The notes: generated from the sequence alone by a model not told the origin. Positions 51,072 to 59,050 are shown, numbered from the stretch's first letter. The stretch: 64,000 nt of DNA from an uncultured Lachnospiraceae bacterium (GCA_902476265.1 CABSCP010000007.1:70428-134427), one strand, 5' to 3'. Made by a program: numbers and translations.

Positions 51072-52766
51072 GTGCTTACCCAAAGCAGGATCACCTTAAA
51101 TCCTGTTTCCTGCCTGGCAGCCGGATTCAGCCTGACTGGGGTTAAGTGTATGGGGCTGCTTGCAGCAGGGAGCATCCTGATCGGGATTGGAATCAGCCAA
51201 AGGGGGAAAGAAGGGAGCGCCGGGGAGGATGAGGAACGGAATTTCACCTATTCCCGTCAGGGAACCTATGGGACTGCAGGATATATGTCACCAGAGGAGA
51301 GAGGACAGGTGCTTGCCGAAGACAGCGATATCCGTAAAGTGGACGGAATTGTTCTGGGAACCGATCCTGACACGGAAAAGGTGATCAGCCTGCCTGCAGA
51401 CAGCCGGCTAAACCGTAACTTTGCCATCTGCGGCAGCCAGGGAAGCATGAAATCAAGAGCATTTGTCCGGAATATGATTCTCCAGTGTGTAAAGCGGGGC
51501 GAGAGCATGTTTATAACCGACCCCAAATCGGAACTGTTTGAGGATACGGCCGCATACCTGGAGCAGAACGGCTACCTGGTAAAACAGTATAATCTGATCC
51601 ACCATGAATGTTCGGATGCCTGGGACTGCCTGGCAGAGATTGAAGGAGGACTGACGGACATATTTGTGGATGTTGTGATCCGGAATACAACGGATAAGTT
51701 TGACCACTTTTATGACAATACGGAAATGGATCTTTTAAAAGCATTATGCCTGTATGTGTATCAGGAATACCCGGAGGGGAAAAGAACCTTTGCAGAAGCC
51801 TATAAACTGCTGTTGTATAATAGCCTGGAAAAACTGGACGCCATTTTTGAAAACCTGCCGGTCACCCATCCGGCCAGGGGGCCTTACCAGCTGTTTGCCA
51901 AAGCGGAAAAAGTCAAGGGGAATGCGGTGCTGGGACTGGGAACCCGGCTGCAGATCATGCAGAATGAATTGATCCAGAAGCTGACCAGTACAAAGGATAT
52001 CGACCTGACACTGCCGGGAAAGCAGAAATGCGCTTATTTTTGTATTACCTCGGATCAGGACAGCACCTATGACATGCTGGCCACCCTGCTGGTTTCCTTT
52101 TTGTTTATCCGCTTGGTGCGGCTTGCGGACAGCCAGCCTGACCGGAAGCTGCCGGTACCGGTTTATATGATACTTGAAGAAATGCCCAATATTGGCATTA
52201 TCCCATCCTTTACCAAAAAACTGGCAACGGCCAGAAGCAGGGACATCGGCGTCTGTATGATCTATCAGAACATCCCACAGCTTCAGAACCGCTATCCGGA
52301 TACCCAGTGGGAGGAATTACTGGGTGGCTGTGATACAGCGCTGTTTCTGGGCTGTAACGATATGTCGACAGCAACTTATTTTTCCGAGCGGTCCGGGGAT
52401 GTGACGGTGGGAGTATCCTCCATCCGCAAAAGCCTTCAGACATTGCGGGTGATGGACTATGTGCCTGAATTTGCAGAGTCGGCAAGCGTTGGGAAGCGGA
52501 AGCTGTTATTGCCGGATGAAATCCTGCGCTTTCCGTTAAGTGAAGCTCTGGTAATTATCCGGGGGCAGAAAGTGCTGAAGGTGAAGAAATTTGATTATAC
52601 AAAGAATCCGGAAGCGTTGAAGTTTCAGGCGGTGAAGGCAACGGATCATGTGCCGGAGTGGAGAAAAAAAGAGAACGAGAAAGAAACACCGGTGGAAGAA
52701 GAGGGATTCTGGGGAAAGAACGATGGGGAGGAAGAGAAGGTGTTGAAATTGGAGGACTTATTTTGA
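51072..52766 (+). CDS. VirD4/TraG-type conjugative coupling protein
   Basis: 564 residues from the GTG shown. It would be the ATPase linking the relaxosome to the type IV secretion channel. Walker A GSQGSMKS (about 121), Walker B-like YMILEEMPNIGIIP, YQNIPQLQNRYP and the family C-terminus are visible. The frame stays open back to 50994 and codes for a further membrane helix (AAILTAALLLWYAGGFLAIVL) behind GGGAGAGAG, but the only start there is ATA, overlapping the repA stop; so either an unusual start is used or the start codon is lost. The downstream conjugation genes (VirB6, VirB4 and so on) are absent. Confidence 0.85.
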   Translation: MLTQSRITLNPVSCLAAGFSLTGVKCMGLLAAGSILIGIGISQRGKEGSAGEDEERNFTYSRQGTYGTAGYMSPEERGQVLAEDSDIRKVDGIVLGTDPDTEKVISLPADSRLNRNFAICGSQGSMKSRAFVRNMILQCVKRGESMFITDPKSELFEDTAAYLEQNGYLVKQYNLIHHECSDAWDCLAEIEGGLTDIFVDVVIRNTTDKFDHFYDNTEMDLLKALCLYVYQEYPEGKRTFAEAYKLLLYNSLEKLDAIFENLPVTHPARGPYQLFAKAEKVKGNAVLGLGTRLQIMQNELIQKLTSTKDIDLTLPGKQKCAYFCITSDQDSTYDMLATLLVSFLFIRLVRLADSQPDRKLPVPVYMILEEMPNIGIIPSFTKKLATARSRDIGVCMIYQNIPQLQNRYPDTQWEELLGGCDTALFLGCNDMSTATYFSERSGDVTVGVSSIRKSLQTLRVMDYVPEFAESASVGKRKLLLPDEILRFPLSEALVIIRGQKVLKVKKFDYTKNPEALKFQAVKATDHVPEWRKKENEKETPVEEEGFWGKNDGEEEKVLKLEDLF

Positions 52767-52937
52767 ATGTCTTATATGATTTTGGTTTGCACTACCCAGG
52801 AGTTAATTGAAAGCAGTTTTTTATGTAAGATACGGATTCTTTCAAAATTTTATGAGGGAGACCGTATCTTTCATACTTTTAATACCGTTTATTCAGTAGG
52901 TAATCAAATAACCAAATCCGCCCTCGTTGCTCGCGGG

Positions 52938-52963
52938 AATAAAAAGAGGCTTATGTAAGCCCC
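52938..52963 (-). terminator. terminator of the XRE regulator pair (minus strand)
   Basis: Read on the minus strand, GGGGCTTACATAAGCC and the TCTTTTTATT after it form a short stem plus T-run; the stop codon of the XRE gene is inside the stem. The 185-base stretch 52767-52950 before it holds no supported gene. Confidence 0.6.
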
Positions 52964-53187
52964 TGAAAAAAAGCATTAAAATCTGCATTTAAAATGATAC
53001 TAAGAGCAACTAACTCCGATACACGAATGTTCATCCGATTTGTCTCAATTTTGGCATAAGTACTTTTGGATATATCAAGACCCATTAAATTCAGTTTTGC
53101 AATCACCTGGTCCTGTGTAAGCTGTCTCATTTTCCGTAGAGAAGCGATATTCTTTCCAATATCCATATCCGGACGTATCTTCTGCAT
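52951..53187 (-). CDS. XRE-family HTH regulator (small)
   Basis: Protein of 78 residues. The ATG at MQKIRPDMDIG follows GAGGAC; an in-frame TTG lies twelve bases further out. A Cro/C1 helix-turn-helix fills the protein: IASLRKMRQLTQDQVIAKLNLMGLDISKSTYAKIETNRMN. It is read from the minus strand, 85 bases after another XRE gene, and the gap between them is filled with repeated AAACTTT half-sites. Probably an autoregulated repressor of the element or of the neighbouring cluster. Confidence 0.88.
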   Translation of the reverse strand: MQKIRPDMDIGKNIASLRKMRQLTQDQVIAKLNLMGLDISKSTYAKIETNRMNIRVSELVALSIILNADFNAFFQGLT

Positions 53188-53197
53188 AATTGTCCTC

Positions 53198-53274
53198 AAA
53201 CTTTCTGTATAACGAAACTTTATATTGATTATAGGAAAAATAAAGTTTATAATGTTTCGTAATAAAGAAAGTTT
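53198..53274. promoter_or_regulatory. cluster of AAACTTT/AAAGTTT half-sites
   Basis: AAACTTTCT (53198-53206) mirrors AGAAAGTTT (53266-53274), and inside them CGAAACTTTAT (53213-53223) mirrors ATAAAGTTT (53240-53248) with CG-flanked TTTCG further on. Four half-sites in 77 bp form nested inverted repeats around a minus-strand TATAAT (53233-53228). This looks like the operator of one of the two XRE repressors. Confidence 0.65.
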
Positions 53275-53599
53275 ATTGCTCCATTCTGTTCGTCAAAGAT
53301 AATAACCGGTTTAAAAGCTCGATACAGGACTCAAGCTGCCGGGCATCAATCTGTATTTGAGCAGGAAGCTGTGAATCAGTTCTTGGCCATGACAAAAACA
53401 GACGATCCATAGAAAGATGAAAAGCTTCACATATCTGGATCATTGTATCAAGCGAAGGCGTTTGAAGAGCATTTTCGATTTTGACATAATAACTATAGGA
53501 AATGCCAGCACGTTCGGCCGCCTGCTCCTGAGTTAATCCTAACTGTTGTCTCGCTTTTTTTAGTGCCACTGAAATAGCTGATAATTTTTGATATTCCAT
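53273..53599 (-). CDS. XRE-family HTH regulator
   Basis: Protein of 108 residues; start MEYQKLSAI lies behind a GGGGG-rich ribosome site. A Cro/C1 helix-turn-helix covers about residues 8-63 (ALKKARQQLGLTQEQAAERAGISYSYYVKIENALQTPSLDTMIQICEAF), followed by a helical tail (about 75-108) that could dimerise. It is transcribed toward the smaller XRE gene and diverges from the plus-strand gene at 53712. Confidence 0.88.
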   Translation of the reverse strand: MEYQKLSAISVALKKARQQLGLTQEQAAERAGISYSYYVKIENALQTPSLDTMIQICEAFHLSMDRLFLSWPRTDSQLPAQIQIDARQLESCIELLNRLLSLTNRMEQ

Positions 53600-53711
53600 A
53601 AAAATCCCCCTTTTAAAAGAATATTGCAAATATAGTGAAAGAACCATTCTCTATTTGTGCAATTAACTTTCATAAATAGGGGTATATTAATGCATAAATA
53701 GGGAGAGAAAA

Positions 53712-54314
53712 ATGACAAGAAGGAAAATCCTGAATACACTTATAGTAATAGGAATGATATTGTTTGCTATATGGGCCGTTATTCCTGCAGACGAGAACAC
53801 TTGTTATTTATGTGGGAATAATGAGGATGGTTATATGTCAATTTATCGAGGTAGAAATTCTGTGGGAGTTTGGAACCTTAACACCGGTGTTATTATGGAT
53901 ATTAGTATTCTTGAATTTGATGATTCAGGACGGACTACAGGCTTTAATCAGTCACAGGGAATGCAAATAGCGAATATGGGGGAAGGATACGGCATGATTC
54001 TGTTAAGAAATGAGCCAACAGATAAATCTTGCCATGTAGATATCCAATTAGAAGAGAAAAATAAGAATAACAATCTTGCTTATCAAAAAACATTATGCAG
54101 TAGATGTAGTGAGAGGATAGCAGAAATCAGCCGTATTTATCAAAATAAGTATATTTCAGATACTTATCTGATAGATTTTAAAACTGCAAAGATATATCCA
54201 ATGATAGGAGATGAGTCATATTCTATTGGTGATTATTTAATACATATAAGGATGGAAAAAAATAGAATAGAGGCAGTCGTAAAATATCAGCCAATGGTAC
54301 CGGAAGTGCCATAA
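53712..54314 (+). CDS. hypothetical membrane-anchored protein with Cys pairs
   Basis: Protein of 200 residues; GGGAGAG precedes the ATG. One N-terminal membrane helix (about 8-26), then an extracellular domain with CYLCGNN near its start and CSRCSERI near residue 130, spacing suited to a metal site or disulfide pair. The remainder is beta-rich with no family I recognise. AT-rich codon use compared with the backbone fits horizontal transfer. It faces the minus-strand genes of the BlaI/M56 cluster across a shared terminator. Confidence 0.75.
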   Translation: MTRRKILNTLIVIGMILFAIWAVIPADENTCYLCGNNEDGYMSIYRGRNSVGVWNLNTGVIMDISILEFDDSGRTTGFNQSQGMQIANMGEGYGMILLRNEPTDKSCHVDIQLEEKNKNNNLAYQKTLCSRCSERIAEISRIYQNKYISDTYLIDFKTAKIYPMIGDESYSIGDYLIHIRMEKNRIEAVVKYQPMVPEVP

Positions 54315-54346
54315 CTGGAACGCTTTACAGGATAATTCAAAGCTTG

Positions 54347-54383
54347 AAAAAAAGGAGACACATAAGCAGTGTGCCTCCTTTTT
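54347..54383. terminator. bidirectional terminator between convergent genes
   Basis: AAAAAGGAGACACA pairs with TGTGCCTCCTTTTT around TAAGCAG; A-run on one side and T-run on the other let it work on both strands. It separates the gene ending at 54314 from the minus-strand gene ending at 54433. Confidence 0.85.
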
Positions 54384-54432
54384 GAACGAATTAAGAAAAA
54401 TCTTCCATCTCTTTATATATTGTAAGAAAAAG

Positions 54433-54669
54433 TTATTCAGCCAGTTCCCATTCGGTAACCCATTGCTGAGTTGATGTATTGAATAAACGCCGATATAACT
54501 TCCCATCAATGAATTTATATCTCCATTCTAATATATTTGCACGAATGCTAATTTCGGAAACTGTTGAAGGCGCAACGGGAACCTGGGGGTGGGCCTGAAC
54601 AGTAACGGGTGCTGAAAACAAAGCAAGCGTAGCAACAGCGATAAATAACTTCTTTTTAATTTTTTTCAT
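54433..54669 (-). CDS. small secreted protein of the BlaI/M56 cluster
   Basis: Protein of 78 residues. KKIKKKLFIAVATLALFSAPVTVQA is a clear signal peptide; the mature part is about 52 residues, with a Pro/Val-rich start and a Trp/Tyr-rich end (WRYKFIDGKLYRRLFNTSTQQWVTEWELA) that resembles a single short beta-repeat. Its ATG overlaps the stop of the M56 gene as ATGA. Function unknown; it could be a ligand or regulator of the membrane protease with which it is coupled. Confidence 0.75.
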   Translation of the reverse strand: MKKIKKKLFIAVATLALFSAPVTVQAHPQVPVAPSTVSEISIRANILEWRYKFIDGKLYRRLFNTSTQQWVTEWELAE

Positions 54670-55787
54670 TTATTAATCTCCCCCTTTATAGGTATGTTGG
54701 GATCCAAGTTTTTTGTAATCGTCGTAATATATTTTTCATTAATGTATAGGTCATAGGAATTATTCCTGGTTTTAAGATAATAGCTATTGCTTTCGTCTAA
54801 AGAAAAAGTCTGCTCCTGAATCTGCTCAGGAATTGAAGATGGTTCTCCAATATATAAGTAGGATGAAAGTAAAAAAATCATAAAAACAGTAAGAAATGTT
54901 TTGCTATAGATGGAATAGTATTTGGACTTTGCCCTTATGATTATTTTATCGGCCCTGTCTCTGAGGCTTAGTGAAAATGCAGATATGTATGGAATCTTTT
55001 CAATATCAGAGTACTGATTTTTCGCTATTTTCACTAAACATTCCAGATATTCTATTTTTCCAAATTCAGTTACCGAATCGGCAACGTAGGAGTCAGTATA
55101 GTACTCAAGAGAGTTATTGATCAGATATTTCATTAAATACACAAAGGGGTTCCAAAAGTAAATATCTGAGATAAATTCCATTAATACTTTTATATGAAGA
55201 TGTTTATTATAATAGTGACATAATTCATGTCTGAAGATATAAGACAATTCTTTTTGCGTGAAGGTCATTCCGGGTAAAGCTATGATCGGCTTTATGACGC
55301 CAAAAACCAATGGTGTATGAATTGCAGCTGATGAAACGAGAATAAAATTTTTCTTTTGTGAAAAAGATTTATTGACATTTTTATAAACATCAATTATCTC
55401 GGGACATTTGATTTCTTCTGATTTTAATAGGCCCTTTCTTATTTTTATATATGTCATTACAGAATTGCATATCAGGATGGCCGAAATAACAAACCAGATT
55501 GCAGCAAGCAATTGATACAGGTTGAAGGTATATGACCCGACTGTATAAGTCGTGGTTACGATAAATACATATAACGGTGGTAAAATTTTTTTAATGGGGA
55601 CTGCTCTGGTAAAAGAGAATTCAAACGGCAATAGCAGACGGACTATGGTTGCTATAAAGCACAGAATAATGGTATAAGCGCTGATATAGCGTGAAAGAGG
55701 TCTGGAAGCAAGCAATATCAGTAATACCAGAACCAGCAGGTTAGCTATAAAAAATGTATTAATGATAGACGAAACCGAAATCTGCAT
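54666..55787 (-). CDS. M56-family membrane metallopeptidase (BlaR1/MecR1 type)
   Basis: Protein of 373 residues. Start MQISVSS lies behind GGGAGA, one base beyond the BlaI stop. Helices at about 9-27, 37-53, 72-88 and 93-112 precede the protease site: zinc ligands His187 and His191 (HELCH), catalytic Glu188 and a third ligand likely Glu228 (NNSLEYYTDSYVAD). A last helix lies near 310; the extracellular tail is only about 50 residues, so the large penicillin-sensor domain of BlaR1 is absent. The signal must therefore be something other than a classical beta-lactam bound by that domain. It should trigger BlaI cleavage. Confidence 0.9.
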   Translation of the reverse strand: MQISVSSIINTFFIANLLVLVLLILLASRPLSRYISAYTIILCFIATIVRLLLPFEFSFTRAVPIKKILPPLYVFIVTTTYTVGSYTFNLYQLLAAIWFVISAILICNSVMTYIKIRKGLLKSEEIKCPEIIDVYKNVNKSFSQKKNFILVSSAAIHTPLVFGVIKPIIALPGMTFTQKELSYIFRHELCHYYNKHLHIKVLMEFISDIYFWNPFVYLMKYLINNSLEYYTDSYVADSVTEFGKIEYLECLVKIAKNQYSDIEKIPYISAFSLSLRDRADKIIIRAKSKYYSIYSKTFLTVFMIFLLSSYLYIGEPSSIPEQIQEQTFSLDESNSYYLKTRNNSYDLYINEKYITTITKNLDPNIPIKGEINK

Positions 55788-55788
55788 G

Positions 55789-56205
55789 TTATTCTCCCAG
55801 CAATTCATCCTTTTTTGCTTTTAGCATAGCCTCAAGCTCTGCAATCTCAGAAAGCGCTCTGGCGGTATCTTTTTCCCGGCTGAGCATGGCCGAAACAAAT
55901 CTGGACGTAGAAAAACTGCTTTTCGAATCATAATCGGAGACAAGTCTTTGGATCTCAAAATCTTCCGGTGTAATTGCCGGTGAAAAGGCGCGGCTGAGAA
56001 CGTTGCCGCTATAGACGATTTTGTCTACTTTGATCAATTCAGCAGCCAACAGGTGTTTTAAAATAGTCTGCACCGTATTGATTGTCATTTTATTTCCGTG
56101 ACGGGCAATATCAGAGGCAACCATGGGAGCAGAAGCGGCCCAGAGTATATCCATGACTTCTTTTTCGCGTTTTGTAAGATGATATCTGTTAATTGAATCA
56201 GCCAT
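55789..56205 (-). CDS. BlaI/MecI-family transcriptional repressor
   Basis: Protein of 138 residues; start MADSINRYHL follows AAAGGA. Winged helix at YHLTKREKEVMDILWAASAPMVASDIARHGNKMTINTVQTILKHLLAAELIKVDK, then the C-terminal dimer helices. Family members bind TACA-TGTA dyads and are inactivated by proteolysis through an M56 partner. Here the partner gene follows directly, and matching dyads lie in the divergent promoter region. Confidence 0.93.
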   Translation of the reverse strand: MADSINRYHLTKREKEVMDILWAASAPMVASDIARHGNKMTINTVQTILKHLLAAELIKVDKIVYSGNVLSRAFSPAITPEDFEIQRLVSDYDSKSSFSTSRFVSAMLSREKDTARALSEIAELEAMLKAKKDELLGE

Positions 56206-56237
56206 TGTAAATCCTTTCATAAGTGTTCTTCTACCTA

Positions 56238-56266
56238 AATTTAATACAAAAAAAAGAGTATGTCAA
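56238..56266 (-). promoter_or_regulatory. blaI-like gene promoter (minus strand)
   Basis: On the minus strand TTGACA (56266-56261), 17-base spacer, TAAATT (56243-56238). A TACA/TGT dyad at 56274-56288 lies just upstream of the -35. Confidence 0.7.
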
Positions 56267-56294
56267 TATTTTTTACAAAAACTTTGTGTTAATC

Positions 56295-56334
56295 TTGCAC
56301 ATAAATAAAATGCATGATACAATATTATTGTGTA
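56295..56334 (+). promoter_or_regulatory. divergent promoter with BlaI-type operator on its -10
   Basis: TTGCAC (56295-56300), 17 bases, TACAAT (56318-56323). The dyad TACAATATTATTGTGTA (56318-56334) covers the -10, so a bound repressor would block this promoter. A leader of about 155 bases follows before the C39 gene; within it a ribosome site AGAGGTGAA precedes a tiny frame, MHKN-stop (56418-56432). Confidence 0.7.
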
Positions 56335-56489
56335 AAAAAAACAGTAATAAACGTTGTTTGAATATGATTTTATATAAATAGACGAGTAATCAGCAGTAAT
56401 AGAAAGAGGTGAATCCAATGCATAAAAATTAAAAATTAGAAAGTAGATTGTGTAGAAACTAATAATTGAGAAACCAAGGGGGATAAGTC

Positions 56490-57242
56490 ATGAAAAAAAT
56501 GACAATTTTATTAGTGGTGTTTTTATTAAATATAGTGCCAATAAATGTATTGGCAAAGGAAAATGATACAGCAGAGATTAGAAAGCAGATTACATCTATG
56601 TATCAAAATGATCCGGAATATCAGAGGAATTTAGCAGAAGATCCGGATTCGGCAAAGGAACTGCTGGAGAATGCAGTGTCGAAAGAAATTGCCCTTTCTC
56701 TGATGTTAAGATCTGGTGATCAGAGCAATGCTTTTTGTACAGTGCCTGATGTATGGCAGTTACCGAATCAATGTGGTGCCGCATCGGCGTATCAGGCAAT
56801 TGCAGGAGCCGGTTACACACAGAATATAAATGGCAATTCAGAGAGTCTCAAAATCGCACAGCTTTGGTCCGAGGTGAATGAAAATAACCAAAGTTCTGTC
56901 GTATATAAAATCGTAAATTCATTGAATAGATATATCCCGAATGGTGGATATACATATGCAGCAGGTGCTGGACATGATGTTTCGTGGTTTGAGACAAGAA
57001 CAGCAGCCAGCCTGGTTTCCAATCATCCGGTTATCTTACATGCTTTAACAGAGCATATACAATATTACGGTGGCCATAGTTCCAGGCATTATATCTGCGT
57101 TAGCAGATGTAATAGAAATAACGGAACAGTTACAGCGGTAGACTGTAATAATAATAGCAAGTATCACGGAACGCATACCATTTCATCGGGAGAGGCTTAT
57201 AAGAGTATCTCTGCAAGTGGAAGGTACCTCATTTATGGATAA
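56490..57242 (+). CDS. secreted C39/papain-like cysteine peptidase
   Basis: Protein of 250 residues; AAGGGGGAT precedes the ATG. Signal peptide to about LAKE (residue 23), a helical propeptide-like part (25-75), then a C39-type papain fold: Cys95 in QLPNQCGAASAYQAI, His200 in SSRHYICVS, Asp218 in VTAVDCN. It probably cuts peptides or cross-bridges outside the cell. Head of the divergent operon controlled by the BlaI-type dyad; its end overlaps the lipoprotein gene. Confidence 0.85.
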   Translation: MKKMTILLVVFLLNIVPINVLAKENDTAEIRKQITSMYQNDPEYQRNLAEDPDSAKELLENAVSKEIALSLMLRSGDQSNAFCTVPDVWQLPNQCGAASAYQAIAGAGYTQNINGNSESLKIAQLWSEVNENNQSSVVYKIVNSLNRYIPNGGYTYAAGAGHDVSWFETRTAASLVSNHPVILHALTEHIQYYGGHSSRHYICVSRCNRNNGTVTAVDCNNNSKYHGTHTISSGEAYKSISASGRYLIYG

Positions 57243-58326
57243 GTCTGGTGGTATGCAGAGGGATAGAAAGTGCTATATACTACTTCTGATAGTGACGATG
57301 ATTTTAAGTACTGGCTGTGCAGGCATTGCAGGAGATCCGAAATTGAATTGGCAGCCGGAACAACTTCTTGAAGAGAAAAATTATCTCAGAATCAGTCTGC
57401 CTGAAGATAAAGAATCAGTTGCTGATATGTCTTACTGTCAGAACGCTATCTATTATTTTCAGACTTCTCCCCTGAACATGCGGTTAGACCCGGAGTTCTT
57501 CAAAGTAAAGAAATATGATATTGATACTGAATTAACAGAAATACTTTATGAAGCAAGGGCGGGAACAGTATTGCAGGATATTGTTGCTACACAGAATCAG
57601 CTTTTTTGGGTGGAAATTATATCCGAAAACGGGGGAATTTTCTGGGAATTAGTGGGATATAATATCGTTGATCAAAAAGTGGAAACACTTAGACATGGAA
57701 GATTAGGGGAAGACACCCTGGCAGAACCCGTATTAACATTGTCGGGAGGATATTTACTTTGGACAGAGACGGATACAACGCTGTTAGAACATCACTACTC
57801 TTATGACTTGTCCTCAAGAATAGTAAAAGAAGAGAGAACGGTATCCTTTGAAGGTACGAATCCATATATCGGGGATAGAATGTTGGGGGATTCACTGTTT
57901 TACCTTGTTACGGAGGATGGAAGGTCCGAGCTCTGGGAAGATGACAGATGCCTTTATTTTTCAGAAGAAGAGGTGATGAGTTTTTCTGTTGCGGACCAGG
58001 CGTTACTCTGGGTTTACCAGCCGGATAACAGTGTTAGAAGCAATGCAAGATATGTTCCGTGGACAAAGGGTAAGAAAACCGGGGCAGAAACGGAGCTCCC
58101 TTATGAGGAACTATTTACAGCAAGAATGTTTGGCAATATGATAGTTTGTATGATATCTGAGGGAGAAAATTATTATTATGCATTTTTGGATGTAAATACA
58201 GGGAAAAGACACGTTCTTTATCCAAAAAAGGAATGGAATAACGATTTTTATTATCCTTGGTATTCAGCGGATCAGACGGTATATTTGAAAGGGATGGGTG
58301 ACTGTCTGATCTTAAAGAAACAGTGA
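57235..58326 (+). CDS. lipoprotein with propeller-like repeats
   Basis: Protein of 363 residues whose ATG overlaps the end of the peptidase gene (start also possible at 57253). A hydrophobic helix ends in lipobox ILSTGC, so it is lipid-anchored outside. The body has repeated beta motifs (SVADMSYCQNAIYYFQ; NQLFWVEII; GGYLLWTETDTTLLEHHYSYDL; DSLFYLVTEDGRSELW; QALLWVYQPDNSV; GNMIVCMI) like blades of a DUF5050/beta-propeller protein. No catalytic motif. Likely a binding or scaffold partner of the secreted peptidase. Confidence 0.8.
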   Translation: MDKSGGMQRDRKCYILLLIVTMILSTGCAGIAGDPKLNWQPEQLLEEKNYLRISLPEDKESVADMSYCQNAIYYFQTSPLNMRLDPEFFKVKKYDIDTELTEILYEARAGTVLQDIVATQNQLFWVEIISENGGIFWELVGYNIVDQKVETLRHGRLGEDTLAEPVLTLSGGYLLWTETDTTLLEHHYSYDLSSRIVKEERTVSFEGTNPYIGDRMLGDSLFYLVTEDGRSELWEDDRCLYFSEEEVMSFSVADQALLWVYQPDNSVRSNARYVPWTKGKKTGAETELPYEELFTARMFGNMIVCMISEGENYYYAFLDVNTGKRHVLYPKKEWNNDFYYPWYSADQTVYLKGMGDCLILKKQ

Positions 58327-58361
58327 AAAAACCATTATTTTATGGTAATCGGAGGTAATAA

Positions 58362-58682
58362 ATGAAAAATATAAGTAAAATAATGATCCTTGTCAGTCTT
58401 TTGATAATGATTACAGGAGGACAGGTATTAGCGAAGGAGGGAAATGAACAAGCAAGCAACTGCTGTTCAGGAAAAAAAGCTTCAGTAGAAATGTGTCTGC
58501 GTGCTTCTGGATATCGGTGCTTAAACAGCTCGTGCAGGGCATATCTGGAGCAGAGAAGAAAGCTGAGTAAATGTGCATATTGTGATTCTGATATGTATGC
58601 TTATGAATGCACATCCTGTGGTAACTGGTATCCTATTTGTGGAAATGGCCATTATAATTCGGCAGTAGGAGATGTTAGGTAG
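58362..58682 (+). CDS. small secreted Cys-rich protein
   Basis: Protein of 106 residues; GGAGG lies before the ATG. Signal peptide to about VLAKE (25). The mature part of about 80 residues has ten Cys, including NCCSG, KCAYCD and ECTSCG, the last two spaced like a zinc ribbon. Such a Cys content in an exported protein suggests disulfide bonds or metal binding; a toxin-like, bacteriocin-like or redox role is possible but not shown. Third gene of the divergent operon. Confidence 0.75.
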   Translation: MKNISKIMILVSLLIMITGGQVLAKEGNEQASNCCSGKKASVEMCLRASGYRCLNSSCRAYLEQRRKLSKCAYCDSDMYAYECTSCGNWYPICGNGHYNSAVGDVR

Positions 58683-58696
58683 GAGGACGATAATTG

Positions 58697-59050
58697 ATGA
58701 TAGAAAAAAGGGTATTATGTCTTACTGTAATTATGAGTTTATTGCTGCTTTCAGGCTGTATAGGTTCCGTTAAAGCGGAGAATCAGGGAAATGTGGAAGA
58801 ACTGAATTCAGTTATGTATGTGAACACCGAGAACTGTAGGATCAGGACGGGACCAGGAGAAACATATGATACAGAAAATCTTTTAGCCAAAGGCGAAAGT
58901 GTCATAGTTACTGCGAAAGTTCTTGACAGCGATAATAATGCCTGGTTTCGAATTGATCCGCAGTCTTTGCCGGATGATATGAAACTGTCAGATGGTGAAT
59001 ATTACATACTGGCTTCTCTGCTGTCAGATCATAAACCGGATGGAGGATGA
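58697..59050 (+). CDS. SH3-domain lipoprotein
   Basis: Protein of 117 residues. AGGAGG lies ten bases before the ATG; a TTG one codon earlier is possible. Lipobox LLLSGC follows the helix, then a short linker and one SH3b domain (YVNTENCRIRTGPGETYDTENLLAKGESVIVTAKVLDSDNNAWFRI). SH3b domains bind wall peptides, which links the cluster to the cell wall. Last gene of the divergent operon. Confidence 0.82.
   Translation: MIEKRVLCLTVIMSLLLLSGCIGSVKAENQGNVEELNSVMYVNTENCRIRTGPGETYDTENLLAKGESVIVTAKVLDSDNNAWFRIDPQSLPDDMKLSDGEYYILASLLSDHKPDGG

Noticed and set aside
52767..52958. Small frame directly after the coupling protein gene
   Set aside because: No ribosome site, overlaps a minus-strand terminator, and no family resemblance.
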